A stretch of 64,000 nt of DNA from Alteromonas sp. V450. Lineage in GTDB: Bacteria > Pseudomonadota > Gammaproteobacteria > Enterobacterales > Alteromonadaceae. The stretch covers positions 124,001 to 188,000 of the forward strand of contig NZ_MODU01000004.1 in assembly GCF_001885075.1 (NCBI RefSeq). Reading direction: 5' to 3'. The notes under the pieces are model-generated. The model did not search any database, had not been told where the DNA came from, and was given only the letters and a program-made list of their open reading frames with translations. This document shows positions 24,507 through 32,835 of this stretch, in pieces. The translations under genes were made by a program, and so were the position numbers. Each line of letters starts with the position of its first letter. Within the stretch, counting starts at the first letter, position 1.

Positions 24507-26597
24507 ATGTATAAAACACTTTTCACTCTTTCACTGCTCGCTAGTTCTGTTGCGGCTTATGCGCAAGAAACTGCAACAAGTGACACTACAAATAGTGCAC
24601 CTTCGGATATAGAACGCGTCGTCGTATCAGGTGATTTTCGTCAAACCACTTTGGATCAGTTAAGTGCTAGCGCGACTATTTTAGACCAAGAACGTCTTCG
24701 CAGCAGACAGCCTTCTCATATTGACAGCGTGCTAAACAGTATTCCAAATGTGAACTTTGCTGCTGGCGCATCTCGTGGCCGCTTCATACAAATACGTGGT
24801 ATTGGCGAGCGTAGTCAGTTCGCCGAGCCTATCAATCCTTCGGTAAGCTTTATCGTCGATGAATTCGATTTTTCAGGTCTAGCTGCAGCAGGCCTCATTT
24901 TCGATACCAAGCAGCTAGAGGTCTATCGAGGCCCTCAGGCTACCTTGTATGGTACAGGTGCATTGGCTGGTGCAGTTAAACTCTCTAGTAATGATGTGGG
25001 TAGCAACTCCCCAGACTATGTTGAAGCCCGCATTGGGAACAAAGACAGTTACCGTATTGAGGGGGCCACTGGAGATGATATAAGTGCTGATTGGGGATAT
25101 CGCGTTGCACTTGTACATAACCGAAGCGATGGCTTTGTAGAAAATACCTTTTTAGATAGAAGTGACACCAATAATATTGACGAAACCGCGTTGCGGTTCG
25201 CTTTAGAAGGTAACATAGACAAGCGGACTACGCTTGCGCTTACCTATCGCTGGTACGATATTGATAATGGCTATGATGCGTTTTCGCTCGATAACGACAA
25301 TAAAACGCTTTCAGACGAGCCTGGTTTTGATGAGCATCAAACCCACGCGGTAAGTGCCCGTTCTACCACGTCGACATCAGGTGGTGACTTTATCCTTATA
25401 GCCACCCATGCTTCTCACAATATTGCTTATGGCTACGATGAAGATTGGACATTTACAGGTTTTCATCCCGATGGTTACACGTCTTTTGACGCGTATTACC
25501 GCGATGTTGAAACGCAAACTGGCGAGATCCGTTTCGTATCGTCCGAAGAAGCGGCGCTTTTTGGCGGCATGACTGATTGGACATTAGGTATATTTTACAA
25601 AAGTACGGAAGAGAAGCTACGTCGCCAATACACGTATTTAGACGGTGATTTTGCGAGTAAATATTCGCCAACCACGACTGCTATTTATGCCCAGACAGAA
25701 AGTGATCTGAACGATAATTTGGTACTCGTTGCCGGATTGAGGCTAGAAAACTACGACTTTGACTACGCGGATAACAATCAACTAGCACGCGCGTTTGATA
25801 CAACTATGGTTGGCGGTAAAGTTGCGCTTCAGTATACGCAGGGCAACCACTTTTATTACGGCAGTATTTCACGTGGGTTTAAAGGTGCGGGCTTTAACCC
25901 TGACAGCCGAGTAAACGATAATCAGCGATTCTTCGACGAAGAATACAATTGGAACTATGAGGTAGGTGTAAAAGGACCGCTGCTTACGCCTGATCTTATT
26001 GCTCGAGCTGCAATTTTCTACATGGATAGGACAGACACGCAGGTGAGTGATTTTGACGTTATCACCCGTGATGACGGCACGGCAGGATTTGTAGACATTA
26101 TAGATAATGCAGACTTAGGCACAAACAAAGGGGCGGAACTTGAGCTTACTTGGTTTGCTAGCGATGCATGGCAGCTAGATGCAAGCGTTGGTTACCTAAG
26201 CGCTACATTTGAAGGATATACACTCGCAGACGGAACTGAAGTGACTGAGCAAAGACAGGCTCAATCACCTAAATGGACGGCAAACGTTTACAGTGAGTAC
26301 GCATTTACAGACACCATGCTTTGGCGTGTAGATGTAGACTATAAGAGCGAATACCGTTTTTCTGACGGACATAATGTAACCGCGCCAAGTACAACACTGG
26401 TTAATTCTGAAATTGTAGTGTTACACGGCGATTGGCAGACCTCACTTTGGGTTCAAAATGCATTTGATCGCGAATACTATACTCGTGGATTTGGTGGTTT
26501 CAGCAACGACCCTCGCGATGGGTATGCTTTTGAAGAGCCGTATTACCAAATAGGTAACGGTCGTCAGTTTGGCGTTACTGTTAAGTACGCGTTTTAA
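24507..26597 (+). CDS. TonB-dependent receptor, probably for thiamine
   Basis: The 696-residue receptor has a signal peptide (SSVAAYAQETA), a plug domain (about 35-160) with IERVVVSGDFRQTTLDQL and YRGPQATLYGTGALAGAVKL, and a barrel ending in FGVTVKYAF. It lies directly downstream of a TPP riboswitch and upstream of thiamine-binding, PnuT-like and kinase genes, so thiamine or a precursor is the likely substrate. The protein sequence alone does not show that. It presumably uses one of the cell's TonB systems. Confidence 0.88.
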   Translation: MYKTLFTLSLLASSVAAYAQETATSDTTNSAPSDIERVVVSGDFRQTTLDQLSASATILDQERLRSRQPSHIDSVLNSIPNVNFAAGASRGRFIQIRGIGERSQFAEPINPSVSFIVDEFDFSGLAAAGLIFDTKQLEVYRGPQATLYGTGALAGAVKLSSNDVGSNSPDYVEARIGNKDSYRIEGATGDDISADWGYRVALVHNRSDGFVENTFLDRSDTNNIDETALRFALEGNIDKRTTLALTYRWYDIDNGYDAFSLDNDNKTLSDEPGFDEHQTHAVSARSTTSTSGGDFILIATHASHNIAYGYDEDWTFTGFHPDGYTSFDAYYRDVETQTGEIRFVSSEEAALFGGMTDWTLGIFYKSTEEKLRRQYTYLDGDFASKYSPTTTAIYAQTESDLNDNLVLVAGLRLENYDFDYADNNQLARAFDTTMVGGKVALQYTQGNHFYYGSISRGFKGAGFNPDSRVNDNQRFFDEEYNWNYEVGVKGPLLTPDLIARAAIFYMDRTDTQVSDFDVITRDDGTAGFVDIIDNADLGTNKGAELELTWFASDAWQLDASVGYLSATFEGYTLADGTEVTEQRQAQSPKWTANVYSEYAFTDTMLWRVDVDYKSEYRFSDGHNVTAPSTTLVNSEIVVLHGDWQTSLWVQNAFDREYYTRGFGGFSNDPRDGYAFEEPYYQIGNGRQFGVTVKYAF

Positions 26598-26614
26598 AAT
26601 AAAAGGAAACAGGC

Positions 26615-26878
26615 ATGCAAGTTATGGTTGAACTGTCGTTGTACCCTTTGGTTAACGAATATATTCCACCTATTCAAAATTTTATCGATAGGTTAAATGG
26701 CTATAGTGATATCACGGTTTCAACAAGTTCAACCAGCACGCAGGTTACGGGTGATTACGGTGTGGTTATGAAGGTACTTGGTGAAGAAATGCAAAGAACC
26801 CATGAAGAAGTGGGGCAGGCTATTTTCGTGGCTAAGTTCTTAAACTTCGATGCCATGCAATCACGAAAATCCTCGTAA
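26615..26878 (+). CDS. Thiamine-binding protein (YkoF/MTH1187-like)
   Basis: The 87-residue protein resembles the small thiamine-binding DUF77 family: MQVMVELSLYPLVNEYIPPI, YGVVMKVLGEEMQRTHEEVG. It has no signal peptide, so it is likely cytoplasmic. AAAGGAAA precedes the ATG. Its stop overlaps the next gene start by one base. A role in binding or channelling thiamine during uptake is inferred from family and operon. Confidence 0.85.
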   Translation: MQVMVELSLYPLVNEYIPPIQNFIDRLNGYSDITVSTSSTSTQVTGDYGVVMKVLGEEMQRTHEEVGQAIFVAKFLNFDAMQSRKSS

Positions 26879-27522
26879 TGGCTAGCTTCTTATCTGAGTT
26901 TACCTCACAAATTGCCGCTACTTCGCTTTTAGAGTGGGTAGCGGTTGTCCTCGCGATTGCCTACGTATTATTGGCTGCAAAACAAAATAGCTGGTGTTGG
27001 CTGTGCGCTTTTGTAAGTACTGCAATTTACACTTGGCTCTTTTGGCAGGTAACCTTGCCATTTCAGTCGGCGCTAAACTTCTTCTACATGATAATGGCGG
27101 GATACGGTTATTATCAGTGGTCGAAAGGCGCGGAAGACGGCGATGTTAAGCCAGTGCTGCATTGGCCGCCTTGGGCACATTTGCTCATTGTTCCGAGTAT
27201 GTTATTGCTCGCTTGGGTTCTGTCTGAGGTGGCAGGCTCACAGTTCAATAGTGAGTACCTACTACTAGATGCGAGCATTAATTTATTGAGTGTAGTCACA
27301 ACATTTATGGTGGCGCATAAAATTCTGCAAAACTGGGTTTATTGGTTTTTCATTAATTTAGCGTCCGCTTATTTATACCTGCAAGTGGGTTATGCATTAT
27401 CTGCTTGCCTGTTCTTAGGCTACGTAGGTTTTGCGGTATTTGGGTATTACCAGTGGCTGGTACAATATAAAAAACAAGGTGAACAGGTTGGGTATCATCG
27501 CCACGCTGCAAAAGGCGCTTAA
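26878..27522 (+). CDS. pnuT: PnuT-type thiamine transporter (PnuC family)
   Basis: The 214-residue protein is mostly membrane-spanning, with about seven hydrophobic segments. It carries PnuC-family patterns such as LLAAKQNSWCWLCAFVSTAIYTWLFW and FYMIMAGYGYYQW. PnuC relatives carry nicotinamide riboside, riboflavin or thiamine by facilitated diffusion followed by trapping through phosphorylation. The riboswitch and thiamine genes point to the PnuT (thiamine) branch. The kinase gene overlaps its 3' end, fitting the trapping model. Confidence 0.87.
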   Translation: MASFLSEFTSQIAATSLLEWVAVVLAIAYVLLAAKQNSWCWLCAFVSTAIYTWLFWQVTLPFQSALNFFYMIMAGYGYYQWSKGAEDGDVKPVLHWPPWAHLLIVPSMLLLAWVLSEVAGSQFNSEYLLLDASINLLSVVTTFMVAHKILQNWVYWFFINLASAYLYLQVGYALSACLFLGYVGFAVFGYYQWLVQYKKQGEQVGYHRHAAKGA

Positions 27523-28330
27523 TCTTAGTGACAGTGCGAAAATATCGGTACACCCTGCTGGTGCGGTAAACCATGTTTACCGTGTTCAAGACCCGTTGAA
27601 CAATCTATTACATGTAATTAGTGAAGATAACCTTCAAAGTCGTTCTCAGTATCTTACCGACACCCCTGTCGATTTGGCCGTTAAATGGATGGGTAATGAT
27701 GACTTTAGTGGAGTTAATCGTGAGCACCAATTTGCGTTGCAGCAACAGCTTTATAGGTTGGGAGTAGCGCCGCAACCTATATGGTTAAGCGATGATGAAA
27801 CCATCTGGGTTGAGCAGTGGCTAGAGCACAGTGACAGTGCGACGCTTTCCATGCTTGAGCTGGCCAACATCCTCGCTCGTATTCATTCTTTGCCCATTAC
27901 CGCTAGGCCATTAGATTTAGCATCAAGATGGCAGCACTATATTGATGTTGCTCAGTTCGATATAAGCAGTGAGCTTTATTCAAAAGCCCAATCATTGCAC
28001 AAAAAAGTAATAAAAAGTGAACAAGACGATGACGACTATGTGCTATGTCATAATGACTTGCTAACTAATCACGTATTACTGAGCGTAGATAACTCACTCA
28101 AAATTATTGATTGGGAATATGCCGCCATGGGAAACCGCTACTTCGATTTAGCAAGTTGCTGCCTCATCAATAAACTTGAAATCAATGAAAGTAGAGAGCT
28201 CGTTAAGCATTACGCCAAGAGCATGAACATTGATGAGCACAACGCGATAGCGAAATTTGATCTGCACAGCGAGATTGTCGCTGTCACTAATGACCTGTGG
28301 TTTGCTGCGCTTAACGCCCATAAAGTTTAA
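27488..28330 (+). CDS. Thiamine kinase-like phosphotransferase (APH/choline kinase fold)
   Basis: The protein of about 280 residues has the aminoglycoside/choline kinase fold. AGAVNHVYRV is the nucleotide loop, YVLCHNDLLTNHVLL holds the catalytic aspartate and asparagine-like site, and KIIDWEYAAMGNRYFDLA the metal-binding aspartate. In this operon it most likely phosphorylates incoming thiamine. The start is uncertain: the frame is open from 27431 inside pnuT. I favour TTG 27488, with AAGGTG 6 nt upstream, which overlaps pnuT by 35 nt; GTG 27479 is an alternative. Confidence 0.8.
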   Translation: MGIIATLQKALNLSDSAKISVHPAGAVNHVYRVQDPLNNLLHVISEDNLQSRSQYLTDTPVDLAVKWMGNDDFSGVNREHQFALQQQLYRLGVAPQPIWLSDDETIWVEQWLEHSDSATLSMLELANILARIHSLPITARPLDLASRWQHYIDVAQFDISSELYSKAQSLHKKVIKSEQDDDDYVLCHNDLLTNHVLLSVDNSLKIIDWEYAAMGNRYFDLASCCLINKLEINESRELVKHYAKSMNIDEHNAIAKFDLHSEIVAVTNDLWFAALNAHKV

Positions 28331-28500
28331 TGGTCATAAACTGCTCCGCACTTAAAACTGACATAATATAAAAGTCAGTGTAAAGCGGGCAATAAGACAA
28401 AACACAAGTTGTGGATAACGCCTATTTGGTGTTATTCGATTGAAAAAACAGCGCATTGCGTGTTAATTAAGCATGCAGTGCATGGTAGTGATAAAAAGGC

Positions 28501-28528
28501 TTTACCTTTTTAATGTCATCCGTATAAT
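28501..28528 (+). promoter_or_regulatory. Promoter of the tRNA-Trp gene
   Basis: TTTACC and a perfect TATAAT are 16 nt apart, with a GC-rich segment (GCACAGCGCGC) leading into the tRNA 12 nt downstream, typical of stable RNA promoters. Confidence 0.65.
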
Positions 28529-28540
28529 GCACAGCGCGCT

Positions 28541-28617
28541 AGGGGTGTAGTTCGAATTGGTAGAACAGCGGTCTCCAAAACCGATGGTTGGGGGTTCGAG
28601 TCCCTCCACCCCTGCCA
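28541..28617 (+). tRNA. tRNA-Trp (CCA anticodon)
   Basis: The 77-nt gene folds as a cloverleaf. Acceptor AGGGGTG/CACCCCT is followed by discriminator G and an encoded CCA. The anticodon loop is CTCCAAA, and the T-arm is GGGGG-TTCGAGT-CCCTC. It closely matches E. coli tRNA-Trp. The first pair of the anticodon stem (27-43) reads G·A instead of a Watson-Crick pair, and the D-loop is one base longer. Confidence 0.96.
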
Positions 28618-28915
28618 CTTTCTCTTCTTGTGAATGTTTACGTTCCAATCCTAAATCGTTTCTTTTGCTAAAATCTTCTTAAATTTTCTTGGTTTCTGTT
28701 GCTAGTGCTTGAGTTTTCGCTGCAGCTGTTTCATTTCTTTTTATACCAAAAGCTGAGTATTCTAAATTACGTGAGTAACACTGAATAATTAAGGCTTGTG
28801 AAATAAAGAGCGAGTACAATCCAAGCAAAAGAGCGCGATAGTTATTCAACCAAGCCTGCAACTTTAGTAAACTAATCAAATATAATGAACTATCCACGTT
28901 AGGTTTTGTTACGCA

Positions 28916-29647
28916 ATGTCTCTTACTTCATATCAGCAGGCGGTTTTACAGGAAATGGAGATCCCGGTTTGGATCACCAAAGACGCCCACACTGAGCTAA
29001 AGCGGGAAGACCAAGCGAAACAACATAACACTAATGCAGCACAACGCAACGTTGGCACTGCTAGTAGTTCAGCGACACAATTACCCCACAGCCAAAACGC
29101 TCAGACTAATAAGCCGCCTTCAACGCCAATTTCTCAAGAAGAAAAACAGTCACGGCTTGCTCAGTTGAGGGCAAATGTTGGCAGTAGTAGCGCGAAAGAT
29201 AAAGCTAAGCCTAAAAACAGTGGGGCAGCTAAACTTTCTACGCATGGCACGTCGCACAATGAAGAGAAAGTAGGGCAAACCGAAACAGGTGCTTCACAGT
29301 CACACAATATTTCACCGTCTTACGACAATGCAGTTGCCTCGCATGAGTCTTTAACAAAATCTACTGGCGCAAAAGGGCCGGTATCGCCAGAGGGTATCCC
29401 GTTAAGTGCTGAACAGAAAGCGAAATCACAGCAATGGCTCAAAGACTTGCAGCTAGCCTGTGTTCAGTTAGGTATACCGTCACAGTGGGCTAGCACCATA
29501 ATGATTGGCCGTACGCTATCGGTAACCGAAACCGCCATTATATTGCCAGCTACACCGCTTAAACTCACAACTGCGCAAAAGCGTGAGCTGTGGGCGCAGC
29601 TTATCAGCGCAGCAGGCGCATTAAACCACTCCGCTAACGGCCAGTAG
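28916..29647 (+). CDS. holD: DNA polymerase III psi subunit with extended linker
   Basis: The 243-residue protein has at its N-terminus QQAVLQEMEIPVWI, like the HolD segment that binds the chi subunit. The globular part (about 165-240) contains LQLACVQLGIPSQWASTIMIGRT and ALNHSANG. Between them lies about 125 residues of Ser/Thr/Gln/Asn/Lys-rich, probably disordered sequence. E. coli HolD is only 137 residues. It sits directly upstream of rimI, as in E. coli. Psi links the clamp loader to chi and SSB. Confidence 0.85.
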   Translation: MSLTSYQQAVLQEMEIPVWITKDAHTELKREDQAKQHNTNAAQRNVGTASSSATQLPHSQNAQTNKPPSTPISQEEKQSRLAQLRANVGSSSAKDKAKPKNSGAAKLSTHGTSHNEEKVGQTETGASQSHNISPSYDNAVASHESLTKSTGAKGPVSPEGIPLSAEQKAKSQQWLKDLQLACVQLGIPSQWASTIMIGRTLSVTETAIILPATPLKLTTAQKRELWAQLISAAGALNHSANGQ

Positions 29648-29655
29648 TCTTGTCG

Positions 29656-30156
29656 ATGAAATTGACCATCGTACCGCCGCAAGGCTTTAACGAGCACATA
29701 GAACAAGCGCACGCTATCCATCAAGAGGCGCAAGTGTCGCCTTGGAAACTAAGTACCTTCGCAAACTGTTTCACCAAACCCTATTACGGGGTATTCGCCT
29801 TTGATAACGACAAGATTGTTGGCTATGCCATTATGCTTGAAGTCGTGGATGAAGCTACGCTGATGGATATTGCGGTAGACAGTGGCGCTAGGGGCAAGGG
29901 TATAGGTCGCGCTTTAGTTGATTTTGTCATTGAGACATCGGTGAAAAATGCAGTGCGTGAAATGTGGCTAGAAGTGCGTGAAAGTAATCATACTGCTATA
30001 GCGCTTTACGAGAGCTCGGGGTTTGAGCATATAGAAACCCGCAAAAACTATTACACCGTAAAAAGTAATGATAGCGGTAATGACAAGAGTAATGGAAACA
30101 GCGCGCAAAAAGAAAACGCTAAAATCATGAAGTGGACAAACCTCACCTTAGCTTAG
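29656..30156 (+). CDS. rimI: Ribosomal protein bS18 alanine N-acetyltransferase
   Basis: The 166-residue protein is a GNAT enzyme. MDIAVDSGARGKGIGRALVDFVI is the acetyl-CoA loop, and WLEVRESNHTAIALYESSGFEHIETRKNYY the RimI signature. RimI acetylates the N-terminal alanine of S18. It follows holD at 8 nt, as in E. coli. ATG 29656 is preferred to the in-frame TTG at 29650. A Ser/Asn/Lys-rich insert precedes the final residues. Confidence 0.92.
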   Translation: MKLTIVPPQGFNEHIEQAHAIHQEAQVSPWKLSTFANCFTKPYYGVFAFDNDKIVGYAIMLEVVDEATLMDIAVDSGARGKGIGRALVDFVIETSVKNAVREMWLEVRESNHTAIALYESSGFEHIETRKNYYTVKSNDSGNDKSNGNSAQKENAKIMKWTNLTLA

Positions 30157-30284
30157 TTATTGTATCCCTAGGCATATACGTTTCGCGAATATCAAAGCAC
30201 TATCTGAACTCAGCATACGCTTTCAGACCATAGCGGCCCGTGTTTAAATTAAAACACGCCACCATCAAGCAAGGTAGAAATAGC

Positions 30285-30581
30285 ATGGCTAAAGTGCTCA
30301 ACAAAGCGATAGTCTCATCAAAGCGATTTGCTATTAATGTGGTTACCTACAAAGAGGGTCATAGCGTGTTAGAACACAACGACCCTATGGGCAGCGGGCG
30401 TTACTTTAAATTTAATGTGGTACTAAAAAAGCCGAATCGCGGTGGTCAATTTTGGGCAGAGAAAGTCATCTTTAATCTCTTCAACCGCATCTACTTTTTT
30501 CGGCCAGATAAGTACATGCACAGCGTTAGCAAAATAGAAAAAGGGGAGCGGAAGCTGCTGTCTGTTGCATTGTATCTGTAA
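30285..30581 (+). CDS. Small 2OG-Fe(II) oxygenase-like protein
   Basis: The 98-residue protein has the metal and cosubstrate signature of 2-oxoglutarate/Fe(II) oxygenases in correct order: EHNDP (His31-x-Asp33), NVVLKKPNRGGQFW, then FRPDKYMHSVSKIEKGERKLLSVAL with distal His79 and the 2OG-binding Arg89. It is very short for this fold, which usually needs over 150 residues. ATG 30285 has AAGG about 10 nt upstream; GTG 30240 is an alternative that adds 15 residues. Substrate and function are unknown. It stands alone between rimI and a transporter gene. Confidence 0.65.
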   Translation: MAKVLNKAIVSSKRFAINVVTYKEGHSVLEHNDPMGSGRYFKFNVVLKKPNRGGQFWAEKVIFNLFNRIYFFRPDKYMHSVSKIEKGERKLLSVALYL

Positions 30582-30809
30582 GCCAACGTGTTTATCAGTG
30601 ATTAACCTCCCGTATAGCAAAGTTTCCACAAGGTTTTAAAAAGTTGACCATTTGGTCGATAAGTTGGCGTGTTTGCACGTTCAGGAAGGTTTTAATCCCT
30701 TGCTAATTCACTTATATTTGCGCCCGTAAAATTCTCCGCCTACATTCAGCTTACCGGGCGGTAGAAACTTCTCTCAACGCAGTTCGTGTAATTGGATTTT
30801 TTAAAACGC

Positions 30810-31739
30810 ATGTCTTCATCATCGGTGGCGGAAAAAGAGCAATCAAAAGGCATTAAAATGCTATTGGTTGCGGTGTTGTGTTTAGGACTTAACTGGCCAG
30901 GCATGAAATTAGGGCTTGAGGTTGTAGGGCCTGTATGGATGGTGTGCTTGCGCTTCTTGTTAAGCCTTCCCGTACTCGCGCTGTTTGTACTTATCACCAA
31001 AAAACGTTTACCAGTGCTTAATCGTAAAGATCGCTCGGTGGTGTTTGTGGTTGCCTTTTTCCAGTTTATCCTATCAATGGGGCTTATTACTGTCTCGCTG
31101 CAGTTTATCCCCGCGGGCACGGCCAGTATTCTTATTTACACCACACCGCTTTGGATGCTGCTTATCGACACCCTATGGTATCGACAACGCCCGCCCTCTA
31201 AGCGGTTAATTCTTACCGGTATATCTACCATTGGCTGTGCAATGATTTTATTTGCTTCGGGGCAACCAGGCGCATGGCTACCGCTCTTTGGTATGTTGCT
31301 GGCATCTGCATTGTGGGCGGTAGCTATTCGAAGAGTGTCTTTTCACAAGTGGAAGGGAAGCGTCATTGAAGCTGTATTCTGGCAGTTTACCATTGCAGGT
31401 TTCGCCATGCTCGCTATTGCGCTTATGATTGAACCAACACCTAATTTTGGGGCTTATGATATAAGCGATTGGTTGTTACTGACGTATATTGGCCCTGTGG
31501 CAACGGGTCTAGGCTTTGGGCTTATGGTAGCAGCGGGGCCTAAATTACCCCCAGATAAAATTGTTCTTATTAGTACACTCACTCCGATAGTGGGTTATGT
31601 AAGCTCTGTAATATTGCTTAAAGAAACGCTACTGCCTATGGTTATGGCCGGTGCAATATTGATGATAGCCGCGCTAATAGTAAATGGCCTTCCTCAAAGC
31701 ACACTTAAAAAGATATTAGGCAAAGGCCACGCGAAATAA
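30810..31739 (+). CDS. EamA/DMT-family transporter
   Basis: The protein of about 309 residues has ten hydrophobic segments in two EamA repeats. LCLGLNWPGMKLGLEVVGPVWMVCLRFLLSLP opens the first, and QFIPAGTASILIYTTPLW and SVILLKETLLPMVMAGAILMIAALIV are family signatures. It is probably an inner membrane exporter of a metabolite. ATG 30810 is preferred to TTG 30792. It is convergent with the LysR gene, 7 nt away. Confidence 0.88.
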   Translation: MSSSSVAEKEQSKGIKMLLVAVLCLGLNWPGMKLGLEVVGPVWMVCLRFLLSLPVLALFVLITKKRLPVLNRKDRSVVFVVAFFQFILSMGLITVSLQFIPAGTASILIYTTPLWMLLIDTLWYRQRPPSKRLILTGISTIGCAMILFASGQPGAWLPLFGMLLASALWAVAIRRVSFHKWKGSVIEAVFWQFTIAGFAMLAIALMIEPTPNFGAYDISDWLLLTYIGPVATGLGFGLMVAAGPKLPPDKIVLISTLTPIVGYVSSVILLKETLLPMVMAGAILMIAALIVNGLPQSTLKKILGKGHAK

Positions 31740-31746
31740 AGGTAGC

Positions 31747-32643
31747 TTAAAGGGTTAGTCGGGGCTGTATAAAATCTAAAAACGCAGAGATACGAGACGA
31801 TACCGCGCTATTTTTATAGTATACCGCTTGTACTGACTCTCTACGGTTTGGACTGACAATATCATCGCTAAATAGCTCAACCAGCGAGCCTGCACTGATA
31901 TCTTTGTGTACCATAAAGTGAGAAAGTAACGCGATACCTTGACCTGCCAAGCACAGCTGGCGAATAGTTTCGCCGCTTGACGCACGAAGACTGTACTGCA
32001 AGTTGATATCTTGCTTGAGCGGCCATTTATTTAAAATCGGTGAGTCACTAAAGCCAATCAGTTTGTGTTTGTTTAGCGTGCTAATTCCACTTTCGTCTTC
32101 AGATATGGGATATTTTTCAAGATACTGTGGGCTTGCCACAATATGCAGCTTACTTTTTCCTAAACGTCTAGCGTGCAAGTTAGAGTCGCTTAAATCACCA
32201 ATACGTATTGCAATATCGGTTTTGTGCTCTAACAGGTCGATAATGCTGTCATGACTGGTGATATCGAGCGTTATGTCAGGAAATGCTTCTCGAAATTCAC
32301 CCACTAACGGCGCTAGCTGGTGGAATACAAACGGGCTCGCGGCATCAACCCGAAGTTTTCCAGAAGGGGCGCGCTTTAATAGCCGTAATGCTTCTTCACC
32401 TTTTTCTAATGTATTTAGCCCGTCTCTGGCATATTGCAGGAAAAGCTCACCTTCTTCTGTTAGTTCCAGCCGTCTGGTAGTGCGATTCAACAGGGTTACA
32501 TCTAAGCCATCTTCAAGACGAGTAACCGCCCTGCTGACCTTCGCAACTTGCTGATTAAGTAGATTGGCGGCACTGGAAAAACTACCTGTATCCACAACGG
32601 TTAGGAACGCTTCTAAATCTTCAGTTTTTGATGAGACTGGCAT
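31747..32643 (-). CDS. LysR-family transcriptional regulator
   Basis: The 298-residue protein has the LysR N-terminal helix-turn-helix (LEAFLTVVDTGSFSSAANLLNQQVAKVSRAVTRLE) and an inducer-binding domain. It is divergent from the MFS-LLM-AKR-MDR cluster and is probably its regulator. The 192-nt gap contains ATATTT-TC-AAATAT (14 bp) just upstream of the regulator gene as a possible binding element. The effector is unknown. Confidence 0.92.
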   Translation of the reverse strand: MPVSSKTEDLEAFLTVVDTGSFSSAANLLNQQVAKVSRAVTRLEDGLDVTLLNRTTRRLELTEEGELFLQYARDGLNTLEKGEEALRLLKRAPSGKLRVDAASPFVFHQLAPLVGEFREAFPDITLDITSHDSIIDLLEHKTDIAIRIGDLSDSNLHARRLGKSKLHIVASPQYLEKYPISEDESGISTLNKHKLIGFSDSPILNKWPLKQDINLQYSLRASSGETIRQLCLAGQGIALLSHFMVHKDISAGSLVELFSDDIVSPNRRESVQAVYYKNSAVSSRISAFLDFIQPRLTL

Positions 32644-32835
32644 CGCACACCTTATATTTTCAAATATCGCAAAAGTATTTTGTCATTAGTGCTGTTTTTT
32701 GCAAATAAATTTATCGTCAAACTGTACGCACTTTATTAATGGCTTTCAAAAAACGGTGTAGTTGTTCGTTCTAGAGGCCAATGGTGGCGTTGTTAATCAA
32801 GCCATCTCGTTAATTACTTTTTGAGGATAATTGAA

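Noticed and set aside
28679..28897. 72-residue minus-strand frame with a hydrophobic stretch
   Set aside because: No recognisable family, no clear ribosome site, and it occupies the expected holD promoter region; left out but not excluded.
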